The position numbers were made by a program, and so were the translations under genes. Of a DNA stretch of 56,203 bases, positions 1 through 6,785 are shown in pieces. The notes below the pieces were generated by a model, which saw only the letters and a list, made by a program, of their open reading frames with translations, had not been told where the DNA came from and made no database searches. Numbering within the stretch: the stretch's first letter is position 1; every line of letters begins with the position of its first letter. The stretch is from CAVQBP01 sp964448105 (GTDB lineage: Bacteria; Bacteroidota; Ignavibacteria; Ignavibacteriales; Ignavibacteriaceae), in NCBI GenBank assembly GCA_964448105.1, contig CAYUVK010000021.1, positions 1 to 56,203 of the forward strand, read 5' to 3'.

Positions 1-33
1 ATACTGTAATGGATGATTAAAAAGGAACTGAAT

Positions 34-60
34 GTCATACTGAGCTTGTCGAAGTATGAC
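34..60. repeat. REP-like palindrome, copy 1
   Basis: Seven-base arms GTCATAC and GTATGAC enclose the 13-base core TGAGCTTGTCGAA. The core is shared, in inverted orientation, with the element at 75-99 and in variant form with that at 8303-8340, while the arms differ but stay complementary in each. This is a folded intergenic repeat rather than an operator. Palindromes with a TGAGCTTGTCGA core are, from memory, common between genes in many bacteria. Confidence 0.75.
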
Positions 61-74
61 ATTTCAATCTGTTT

Positions 75-99
75 TCAGTCTTCGACAGGCTCAGACTGA
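75..99. repeat. REP-like palindrome, copy 2
   Basis: Arms TCAGTCT and AGACTGA enclose TCGACAGGCTC. The reverse complement of TCGACAGGCTCA (82-93) is TGAGCCTGTCGA, one base from the core of copy 1. The two elements lie 14 bases apart in opposite orientation, an arrangement often seen for paired REP elements. The arm sequences are unrelated to those of copy 1, so only the pairing is conserved. Confidence 0.75.
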
Positions 100-181
100 C
101 AGTATTTTTGAAGTGCTATTTTAAAATAGCAAAGCTACTGAGAAATCTCCAAAATGAGCTGAATTTTAGATTAATATACCT

Positions 182-265
182 GCGAGAATGGCGGAATTGG
201 CAGACGCGCTAGACTTAGGATCTAGTACCGTAATAGGTGTCGGGGTTCGAGTCCCCGTTCTCGCA
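182..265 (+). tRNA. tRNA-Leu (anticodon UAG)
   Basis: The acceptor stem GCGAGAA (182-188) pairs with TTCTCGC (258-264), followed by discriminator A265. The anticodon stem CTAGA/TCTAG holds the loop CTTAGGA, which gives anticodon UAG (reads CUN codons, leucine). The long variable arm is typical of a class II tRNA such as tRNA-Leu. The T arm CGGGG-TTCGAGT-CCCCG is intact. CCA is not encoded, since the next bases are CTT. The gene lies at the edge of a small accessory patch, and tRNA genes are frequent integration sites, but I found no second copy of its 3' end within the window. Confidence 0.97.
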
Positions 266-377
266 CTTCAATTACTTCCCTTTTAGAGGCATTCTTCACT
301 GCAAAACCAAGACTTTTTCCTAAGGCTGTCGTGAACCACTCAAAGACGGAAACCGAGTGAAGATGTGATTGTATATC

Positions 378-406
378 TGCATGATTGCATGATCTGTTTG
401 CATGAT
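378..406. repeat. TGCATGAT micro-repeat
   Basis: TGCATGAT occurs at 378-385, 386-393 and 399-406. A related stretch with TTGCATGATT lies at 21451-21481, also between genes. No function can be assigned. The rest of 266-420 holds no gene I can support. Confidence 0.5.
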
Positions 407-423
407 TCCACTTCGTTCTTTAG

Positions 424-530
424 CTTGACTGTCATGGACCATTCCATGACAGGAAACATTTGAAACATGTAATCCAATTCAGTCATGGTATGGACCATGA
501 CTGCCCTGTAAGACTTTTTAACTTCTTTTA
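424..530. repeat. Long direct repeat with two hairpins, copy 1
   Basis: This ~107-bp segment recurs at 1061-1170 in the same orientation with scattered substitutions. Shared blocks include ATGGACCATTCCATGACAGG near the start and GACTGCCCTGTAAGACTTTT near the end. Each copy can form two hairpins: GTCATGG/CCATGAC near the left and AGTCATGGT/ACCATGACT in the middle in copy 1. The two copies bracket the paired microprotein genes, so together they look like the borders of a duplicated or mobile cassette. No transposase is present. Confidence 0.8.
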
Positions 531-577
531 TAAATTTTATTGATTCACTCCCCTAAACATATTATTTTGTATTTAAG

Positions 578-772
578 GTGGAAAAAAACAATTCTAAATA
601 TGACCCTGAAAGGGAGAGAAAAGCCACAAAGGAACTGAAACTCCTGGCACAAAATCTAATTAAATTGAAGGCGGTTGTGAGTATTCTTGATCGAAAAGGC
701 ATAACAAATGAGAAAGAAATAATTGAAGGAGTGAAAAAGATTAATAAGGAGAGAGGAAACAAAAAAAGGTAA
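578..772 (+). CDS. Microprotein A of a paralogous pair (64 aa)
   Basis: Unrecognised small, highly charged, probably helical protein with no signal peptide or membrane segment. The C-terminal half carries the pattern ILDRKGIT-x-E-x-E (about residues 37-48) followed by a lysine-rich helix. The neighbouring protein at 818-1030 has the matching ILERKGIT-x-E-x-E, so the two are duplicates. The start is GTG at 578. It is supported by its position, because the sequence around it (GTATTTAAGGTGGA) aligns with GTATTTAAAATGGA around the ATG of the paralogue. There is no clear Shine-Dalgarno site. The K-G-I-T/S-x-E-E tail pattern is, from memory, common in short uncharacterised proteins. It lies inside the direct-repeat bracket next to tRNA-Leu. 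A regulatory or antitoxin-like role is possible but unsupported. Confidence 0.6.
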   Translation: MEKNNSKYDPERERKATKELKLLAQNLIKLKAVVSILDRKGITNEKEIIEGVKKINKERGNKKR

Positions 773-817
773 AAATATAAATTAATTTTTTCTAAAATAT
801 ATTTCTTAGTATTTAAA

Positions 818-1030
818 ATGGATAATCACAATTCTAAACATAACCTAAAAAATGAGGAAAAGCTCTCCATCGATGATGAACTCCTATTTTTCTATATGCT
901 TCAACTGGAAGCTTTAATAAATATTCTTGAACGTAAAGGCATAACCAGTGAGGATGAAGTATTTGAAGAAATGAGAAAGATTAAGAAAGAAATGAAAATA
1001 AAAATTAAGATGTTAACAAGCAGAAACTAA
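818..1030 (+). CDS. Microprotein B of a paralogous pair (70 aa)
   Basis: This is the paralogue of the gene at 578-772, 45 bases downstream of it. Both share the opening pattern of an acidic/basic start plus N-N/H-S-K, a leucine-rich middle segment, and ILERKGIT-x-E-x-E (about residues 36-47) followed by a basic helix. It has an acidic middle region (IDDELLFFYMLQLE) and a Lys-rich tail. Divergence between the two is considerable (roughly 40% identity by eye), so the duplication is not recent, yet both frames stay open, which suggests selection. The ATG at 818 aligns with the GTG of the first copy. Function unknown. Confidence 0.6.
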   Translation: MDNHNSKHNLKNEEKLSIDDELLFFYMLQLEALINILERKGITSEDEVFEEMRKIKKEMKIKIKMLTSRN

Positions 1031-1060
1031 ACTTCATTTGGATAACTTATTAACATTTTT

Positions 1061-1170
1061 CTTGCCTGTTATGGACCATTCCATGACAGGAACAATTAGA
1101 AACATAAATAATCCGATCCCAGTTATGGTATGAACCATGACTGCCCTGTAAGACTTTTTAGTTCCTTTTA
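1061..1170. repeat. Long direct repeat with two hairpins, copy 2
   Basis: Second copy of the repeat at 424-530, same orientation, ~110 bp. Its hairpins are slightly weaker because of substitutions (for example GTTATGG instead of GTCATGG). Its right end runs directly into the open part of the truncated gene at 1162-1713, so the repeat may mark the deletion or insertion junction that removed the 5' end of that gene. Confidence 0.8.
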
Positions 1171-1713
1171 GATATCTATTTAACTCAAACAAGAAACTAT
1201 TTGGTTAAATTAAGCGAAAATAGATGGATAATTACACCTAGCGGATGGGAACATATTTATTCACTTCGATCAGCAAATAGAGATAGCCAATCAGCATGTA
1301 TTGCTATGAGATTTCTTCCTGAGTTAATCGATTACAATGATAAGTATATCATACCTGCAATAATTAATGCTGGATAGAAACCTATCCGGGTAGATATGGA
1401 AGAACACCTTGACTTAATAGACGATAGAATCGTTGCGGGCATTAGAAAGAGTAAATTTATCGTTGCAGATCTTACAGAAAATAGCTATGGTGTTTATTAT
1501 GAGGCTGGATTTGCAAGAGGTTTGGGTTTACCGGTAATTTATCTTTGTAATAAGAAGTATTTTGAAGAACAAAAAGTCCACTTCGATATTAATCATTATT
1601 CATTTTTATTATGGGAAAATGATAAGGGGGATACTATTAAAGACAATTTACAATTAAGGATTGAAGCTACCATTGGCAGGGGTTCCTATTCTCCTTTAAC
1701 GGATAATTCTTGA
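1162..1713 (+). pseudogene. Nucleoside 2-deoxyribosyltransferase-like gene, 5' truncated with internal TAG
   Basis: One reading frame is open from 1162 to the stop at 1711-1713 except for a TAG at 1375-1377. Before the TAG it encodes a winged-helix-like piece (WIITPSGWEHI) and the start of a Rossmann-like domain (SACIAMRFLPEL, IIPAIINAG). After it come KPIRVD, RKSKFIVADLTEN, VYYEAGFARGLGLPVIYLC and VHFDINHY. These match, from memory, a family whose members read EAGY-KP-x-R-x-D at this point, so the TAG probably replaced a Tyr codon. No start codon or N-terminal domain precedes 1162, where the direct repeat at 1061-1170 abuts. The ATG at 1396 would give 105 aa lacking the first strand of the domain, so a functional product is unlikely. 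Related full-length proteins occur near TIR and other NAD-consuming defence-type domains. Confidence 0.75.
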
Positions 1714-1720
1714 CGACATA

Positions 1721-1774
1721 CTTCTCCACTTCCCAATTTCTCCATTCCCCTACTTCCCCCCTTCCTTTTTTTTA
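1721..1774. repeat. Pyrimidine-rich degenerate tract
   Basis: This stretch is almost entirely C and T on the plus strand, built of loosely repeated CTTCTCCACTTCCC-like words. It separates the decayed accessory patch from the tig region. It could be a slipped-strand repeat or a triplex-forming tract. Nothing in it codes. Confidence 0.45.
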
Positions 1775-1885
1775 ACCCCGAAAAACCTTATTTTAGCCAT
1801 CTTAAAGTCTAGTTATTTGTAGGCAAATTTGTAGTTAATAGGCTATTTTTAAATAAAATTTTGATATTTGCGTCCAAATAATTTA

Positions 1886-1978
1886 CTGAATGTTTGAATG
1901 GATAAATGAGTAGATTCCATTCAGTCATTTCCGGCCAAAAGCCGATGAGCTTATGGCTCAAATCAATGAAGCATTCAG
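1886..1978 (+). promoter_or_regulatory. Possible structured leader RNA of tig-clpP
   Basis: CTGAATG (1886-1892) is complementary to CATTCAG at 1972-1978, and three U/A or U/G pairs extend this stem inward. Inside it lie three hairpins: GAATGGA/TCCATTC (1896-1902/1916-1922), CGGC/GCCG around CAAAA (1932-1944), and TGAGC/GCTCA (1946-1960). A second CATTCAG at 1918-1924 could pair with the same 1886-1892 segment, which would break the first hairpin and the outer stem. Two mutually exclusive folds directly before the tig start (2011) would fit a regulatory leader. No known riboswitch class is recognised, and AT-rich sequence makes chance stems possible. Confidence 0.35.
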
Positions 1979-2010
1979 GATTGAATTTTAACATTTAACA
2001 AGAGGTACTA

Positions 2011-3330
2011 TTGGAAACAAAGGTAAACGATTTAACAACTTCCGAAAAAGAACTGGAAGTTACTTTATCATATAATGAAGTTAAAGAAGATATTGATTCC
2101 GAAGTAAAAAAGAAGACCAAGAATATCCAGCTCCCCGGGTTCAGGAAAGGGAAAGCTCCCCTTTCTATTATTAAAAAGATGTACGGCGATGCACTCGAAT
2201 ATGAAGCTTCCGAGAAAGTTGCGAATAACCGTTTCTGGGAAATTGCGAGAGAAAAAGAGATAATGCCGATCGGGCAGCCGACAATGACGGATCTCCATTT
2301 CCATCCTAATGAAGATTTACATTTTAAAGTCCAGTTTGAAACTTACCCGGTTTTGGAAGTTAAAGATTATACCGGGCAGGAAATTGAAATCCCTGATTTC
2401 AATGTAAAAGATGAAGAGATCGAACAGGAAATTAAATATATAAAGCAGGCTAATGCCGTACAGGAAGATGCGGAGGTAGTTGGAGAAGATGATAATTTTG
2501 TAATTGATATAGACATGCAGAGGATAAATGATGACGGAACTCCCTTTGAAAAATTCGAGAAGCAGAATATTAAAGTAGACCTTTCAGATCAAAGGGTTAA
2601 CTCGGAGCTTATACAAAATGCCAAAGGGAAAAAAGTCGGTGATACCTTTACATTCACTTTTAAGAATGAAAACCCTCCGGCAAAAGAAGAAGCAGAAAAA
2701 GAAAAAAGCCAGGAAATATTAAAATTTTCTGCAACGGTTACATCAATTAAAAAGAATATTCTGCCTGAGTTAACAGAAGAATTAATTAAAAAAGTAACAA
2801 AAGATAAAGTTACAGATGAGACGGATTTAAGAGATAACATTAGAATAGACTTACAGGACTATTACGACAGGCAGAACGACAGCATTCTCAGGAACAAACT
2901 GATTAATTTAATTGTTAAAAATAACGATTTTGTTCCGCCTAAAACTTTAATCCAGAACCTTCTCCAGGACTTAATAAAAAATGAGGAAGAACGTGCAAAG
3001 AAAGAAGGGAACAAATTATATAACCGTGAAGAAGCCAGGAACAGGCTTATGCCTTTTGCAGAAATGGAAGTGAAATGGTTCTTAATAAAAAACGAAATTC
3101 AGAAGAAAGAAAATATGGAGATAGCCGAAGAGACGCTTAAAGATCTTGCAAAGAAAGAAGCTGTAACTACCGGCTTGAGTGAAGAAAAGCTGATTAATTA
3201 TTATAAATCACCCAACTACCAGAATACTCTTTTAGAGCAGAAGCTGTTTGATTTTTTGAAAGAAAAAAATACGGTTAAAAAAGTAGACCCCGAAAAATAT
3301 TCACAAAAAGAAGAAAAGGATTCTAAATGA
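2011..3330 (+). CDS. tig: Trigger factor, ribosome-associated chaperone
   Basis: Trigger factor binds the ribosome near the exit tunnel and shields nascent chains; it also carries a peptidyl-prolyl isomerase domain. The 439-aa length is normal. The N-terminal ribosome-binding domain contains the signature-like loop GFRKGKAPLSIIKKMYG (about residues 44-60; canonical core GFRxGKxP). A PPIase-like middle segment and a long helical, charged C-terminal chaperone domain follow. The isomerase part is divergent, as is usual in this phylum. The start is TTG at 2011, chosen because AGAGG lies five bases upstream and no ATG fits. The last four bases overlap the clpP start (ATGA), so the two genes are translationally coupled. 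A possible structured leader precedes it. Confidence 0.96.
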   Translation: METKVNDLTTSEKELEVTLSYNEVKEDIDSEVKKKTKNIQLPGFRKGKAPLSIIKKMYGDALEYEASEKVANNRFWEIAREKEIMPIGQPTMTDLHFHPNEDLHFKVQFETYPVLEVKDYTGQEIEIPDFNVKDEEIEQEIKYIKQANAVQEDAEVVGEDDNFVIDIDMQRINDDGTPFEKFEKQNIKVDLSDQRVNSELIQNAKGKKVGDTFTFTFKNENPPAKEEAEKEKSQEILKFSATVTSIKKNILPELTEELIKKVTKDKVTDETDLRDNIRIDLQDYYDRQNDSILRNKLINLIVKNNDFVPPKTLIQNLLQDLIKNEEERAKKEGNKLYNREEARNRLMPFAEMEVKWFLIKNEIQKKENMEIAEETLKDLAKKEAVTTGLSEEKLINYYKSPNYQNTLLEQKLFDFLKEKNTVKKVDPEKYSQKEEKDSK

Positions 3331-3956
3331 ACAAAAAAGTAGAAATTTACAACCAGTTAGTGCCGTATGTAATTGAACAAACCGGCCGCGGCGAAAGAGG
3401 GATGGATATTTACTCCCGCTTATTAAGAGAGAGAATTATATTTCTTGGTACCGCTATTGATGATCATGTTGCAAGTTTAACTATAGCCCAGTTGATATTT
3501 CTAGAAGCGGAAGATTCCGAAAAAGATATAAACTTATATATAAATTCACCCGGCGGCAGCGTAACAGCAGGGTTAGCAATTTATGATACTATGAAATATA
3601 TTAAACCGAATGTAGCTACCATTTGCGTTGGAATGGCTGCAAGTATGGGTGCAATCTTACTTGCCGGCGGCGCTGAAGGTAAAAGAACTGCTTTGCCTAA
3701 TTCAAAAATTTTAATACACCAGCCATGGGTTGGCGGACTGCAGGGACAAACTTCCGATATTGAAATCCACGCAAAAGAAATGTTAAAAACAAGAGATACT
3801 TTATATAAAATTTTAGCTGACCATACAGGTAAATCTATGGAACAAATAACTAAAGATTGTGATAGAGATTATTTCTTATCTTCGGAAGAAGCTAAAGATT
3901 ATAAAATTATTGATAATATTTTAGAAAAAAGAATTCCGCTTACTACTAAAAAATAA
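3327..3956 (+). CDS. clpP: ATP-dependent Clp protease proteolytic subunit
   Basis: Forms the tetradecameric serine-protease chamber that degrades proteins fed by a Clp ATPase. At 209 aa it has the normal length. The catalytic triad is visible: Ser106 in GMAASMGA, His131 in LIHQPWVGG and Asp181 in DRDYFLS. The handle-region motif NSPGGSV is present. It overlaps the end of tig by four bases, the usual tig-clpP pairing. The usual third partner, clpX, does not follow. Instead a strong terminator stands 11 bases after the stop codon, so the ATPase must be encoded elsewhere. Confidence 0.98.
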   Translation: MNKKVEIYNQLVPYVIEQTGRGERGMDIYSRLLRERIIFLGTAIDDHVASLTIAQLIFLEAEDSEKDINLYINSPGGSVTAGLAIYDTMKYIKPNVATICVGMAASMGAILLAGGAEGKRTALPNSKILIHQPWVGGLQGQTSDIEIHAKEMLKTRDTLYKILADHTGKSMEQITKDCDRDYFLSSEEAKDYKIIDNILEKRIPLTTKK

Positions 3957-3967
3957 AACTTAATTTA

Positions 3968-3997
3968 GAGGCTGCCCTATTTTTGGCAGCCTCTTTT
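3968..3997 (+). terminator. Rho-independent terminator of tig-clpP
   Basis: A perfect 9-bp stem GAGGCTGCC/GGCAGCCTC (3968-3976/3985-3993) with an 8-base loop is followed by TTTT. It starts 11 bases after the clpP stop codon. Confidence 0.92.
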
Positions 3998-4010
3998 AAT
4001 ATTTTCTACA

Positions 4011-5459
4011 ATGACGGGAACCTATCTTAAACTCTTACATCTAACATCACTTTTCTTTTTAATATACAATTTTTCTTTTGCACAAGATATAAAACAGGAG
4101 CTTGATAAATATATTTCAGATTATAAAAGATTAAAAAATGTTCTTTCCATTTCAGCCGGGGTTCTTTCAAAAGGAAAAATATTCTGGTTAGGTGCAACCG
4201 GTTATTCGGATCTTGAAAATACCATACCTGCAAATCCAAAAACAATATACCGGATTGCTTCCATATCCAAACCTATTACTGCAGTTGCCGTAATGCAATT
4301 GGTTGAAAAAGGAAAAATAAATTTAGACGAGGATGCGCTTAAATACGTCCCCTACTTCCCGAGAAAAAAGTGGAAGTTTACCGTTCGACAATTATTAAAC
4401 CATACATCCGGTATCAGGAATTACAAAACTCCCGGAGAATTTAACAGCAAAGAGCATTATAATACAACCAGGGAAGCCCTGCGTGTTATGATGGAAGATC
4501 CGTTGAGCTTTCAGCCCGGGACGAAATTCCAGTACACAACTCTAGGATATAATTTATTGGCCGCAATTATTGAAGATGTAAGCGGGATGGATTATAACGG
4601 CTATCTAAAAAAATTTATTTTTGAACCGGCAGGAATGACATCTACTTTTGCCGAGATACAAAAAAATATTGTTTTTAACCGTGCACATGGTTATGAAAAA
4701 GATGAATACAGGGGATTAGAAAATGCCCCATTGGCCGATCTCAGCATTAAATATGCGGGGGGCGGACTTATTTCAACCGCAGAAGATCTGCTTAAGTTTG
4801 CCAACAGCTTAATTACCGGAACTTTTATTAAACCGGCAACTTTAGATACTATGCTGGTACCGACTAAACTGATCAATGGAACTATAGTTTCATATGGTTT
4901 AGGATTCAGTACAAACATCACCAATGACGGCGAAGGTTTCTTTTCTCATGCAGGAAACGGAACAGGATTCAGTTCTTTTTTTGTAGTTTTCCCGAAATCT
5001 GCATCTGCAGCAGTAAGCTTAATAAATCTAAAAGACAGGGATATTGAAGATCCCGCAATCCAGCTAGCATCGATCTCTATGGGGATGAAATATGATAGTA
5101 TAAAAATTTCTTTAGCTGATTCTCTTCTTCATTTAACTTTAAGGACAAATATTGATTCTGCAATAGCCTTTTATCATAATTTGGAAAAAGATACAAATAG
5201 TCTATTCAGAAATAATAAAGAAGAGCTGCTCCTCTTCGGTTCCGATTTATTAAACATTAATAGACCCATCCAAACAATAAAATTCTTTAAATTATTAAAT
5301 TTAGAATATCCGGGGGATCCAAGGATAATTTCAACTTTAGCAACTGCTTATTATTACGACGGGAATAAAGGCCTGGCTTTAAGGAATTTTAGGAAAGTAT
5401 TACAGATTACTCCCAAAAATAAATATGCTCAAAAGATGGTTGAGATTTTGAAGAAATAA
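4011..5459 (+). CDS. Secreted serine hydrolase (beta-lactamase/DD-peptidase fold) with TPR-like tail
   Basis: An N-terminal signal peptide (hydrophobic residues about 8-24, ending FSFAQ) sends it to the periplasm. The catalytic domain spans about 30-350. The nucleophile motif S-x-x-K is Ser84-Lys87 (ASISKPIT), and the third motif is HAGNGTGFSS, equivalent to K-T-G/H-x-G. The second motif, normally Y-x-N, reads YTT in FQYTTLGYN, so the Asn is replaced. The region after about residue 390 contains two helical repeats (PGDPRIISTLATAYYYDGN) that resemble tetratricopeptide repeats. The substrate is unknown: peptidoglycan peptides, D-amino peptides or esters are all possible. It starts 14 bases after the clpP terminator and has no clear Shine-Dalgarno site. 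Confidence 0.88.
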   Translation: MTGTYLKLLHLTSLFFLIYNFSFAQDIKQELDKYISDYKRLKNVLSISAGVLSKGKIFWLGATGYSDLENTIPANPKTIYRIASISKPITAVAVMQLVEKGKINLDEDALKYVPYFPRKKWKFTVRQLLNHTSGIRNYKTPGEFNSKEHYNTTREALRVMMEDPLSFQPGTKFQYTTLGYNLLAAIIEDVSGMDYNGYLKKFIFEPAGMTSTFAEIQKNIVFNRAHGYEKDEYRGLENAPLADLSIKYAGGGLISTAEDLLKFANSLITGTFIKPATLDTMLVPTKLINGTIVSYGLGFSTNITNDGEGFFSHAGNGTGFSSFFVVFPKSASAAVSLINLKDRDIEDPAIQLASISMGMKYDSIKISLADSLLHLTLRTNIDSAIAFYHNLEKDTNSLFRNNKEELLLFGSDLLNINRPIQTIKFFKLLNLEYPGDPRIISTLATAYYYDGNKGLALRNFRKVLQITPKNKYAQKMVEILKK

Positions 5460-5628
5460 TTTGGCCTTTCAACAGTTTTTTAATAAAAAAAATACAGAAA
5501 ATATTATCTATTTTTCCTTTATAACGTAGAACACACCGAAGGTAATTTCAATTATTTTTTCCTTGAAATAGATTATATTTATCATAAATTTTTGCGTTAA
5601 TATATAAAACTAAAAGTTCAATAAAATT

Positions 5629-6726
5629 ATGCTTGGAAATAGATTCACACAATATATACCGGATAACAGCGGAAAAACCAAGTTTGAAGATTTGCTCAAG
5701 ATTTTTCTTCAGCTGTTAACTATCACTTCCGGCGATATTTCCGAAGCGCTCAACTGGATGAATCAATTAGACCAGAAATACGGATTAACCGGTAATGAAT
5801 ACGGTATGGGAGATTTTATTGATGATTTGAAGGATAAAAATTATATCAAGGAAAACGAGGACGGTTCCACTTTTATTCTTACGGCTAAAAGCGAACAATC
5901 AATACGGAAGCAGTCTTTGGAAGAAATATTTGGAAAGCTGAAAAAGACCAGTAGAGGAAATCATAGAACACCTTATTCCGGGCTTGGAGATGAAAAAACT
6001 TCCGACAGGCGGGAATATTATTTCGGCGATTCTATGGAACAAATTGACATGACCGATTCAATTAAAAATGCCCAGATTAATCATGGTATTGATGATTTTA
6101 ATCTAACTGAAGATGATCTTGAAGTTGAAGAGCGGGATTACAAAGCTTTAACTTCAACTGTTTTGATGATTGATATTTCCCATTCGATGATACTTTACGG
6201 CGAGGACAGGATAACTCCGGCAAAGAAAGTGGCAATGGCTTTATCGGAACTCATTACTACAAAGTATCCCAAAGATACTCTGGATATAATTGTATTTGGA
6301 AATGACTCATGGCCTATTGAAATAAAAGACCTGCCTTATTTACAGGTCGGACCGTATCATACAAATACAGTTGCCGGTTTGGAATTATCTATTGACATTT
6401 TGAGACGAAGGAAAACAAGCAACAAACAAATTTTTATGATTACAGACGGTAAACCAACATGCTTAAAAGAAGGGCTTAGATATTACAAAAATAGTTTTGG
6501 TCTGGATAGAAAAATTGTAAACAGAACTTTAGACCAGGCAGCAAAATGTAGGAAATTAGGAATTAGTATAACCACATTTATGATAGCCAGGGATCCTTAT
6601 CTTCAACAGTTTGTTAGAGAATTTACCAAGACAAACAACGGCAGAGCTTTTTACAGCAGTTTAACAGGATTAGGCGATTATATTTTTGAAGATTATATCA
6701 GGAATAGACGAAAACGCCTGAAATAA
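5629..6726 (+). CDS. VWA-domain protein, partner of MoxR-type ATPase
   Basis: The 365-aa protein has a helical N-terminal half (1-165) of unknown fold. A von Willebrand factor A domain starts near residue 175, with the metal-binding MIDAS motif D182-x-S184-x-S186 and a later FMITDGKPTC strand. It resembles the VWA subunits paired with MoxR/Mg-chelatase-like AAA ATPases, where the pair remodels or inserts cofactors into target proteins. The ATPase gene follows 59 bases downstream on the same strand, so the two very probably form one complex. No signal peptide or transmembrane segment is seen, so a cytoplasmic location is likely. The target is not identifiable from the neighbours. Confidence 0.88.
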   Translation: MLGNRFTQYIPDNSGKTKFEDLLKIFLQLLTITSGDISEALNWMNQLDQKYGLTGNEYGMGDFIDDLKDKNYIKENEDGSTFILTAKSEQSIRKQSLEEIFGKLKKTSRGNHRTPYSGLGDEKTSDRREYYFGDSMEQIDMTDSIKNAQINHGIDDFNLTEDDLEVEERDYKALTSTVLMIDISHSMILYGEDRITPAKKVAMALSELITTKYPKDTLDIIVFGNDSWPIEIKDLPYLQVGPYHTNTVAGLELSIDILRRRKTSNKQIFMITDGKPTCLKEGLRYYKNSFGLDRKIVNRTLDQAAKCRKLGISITTFMIARDPYLQQFVREFTKTNNGRAFYSSLTGLGDYIFEDYIRNRRKRLK

Positions 6727-6785
6727 TCTTTTCTCTTTTCTAACATTTTTCATTTATTTAAATAATAACGGAGTATAATATATTT

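Noticed and set aside
266..350. Minus-strand frame after the tRNA that could be an integrase tail
   Set aside because: A short stretch reads as FTTALGKSLGFAV, but it runs into the tRNA, has no start and shows no integrase catalytic motif.
182..1713. Genomic island with att duplication of the tRNA-Leu 3' end
   Set aside because: No second copy of the tRNA 3' end and no integrase gene were found; only the repeats and decayed gene remain.
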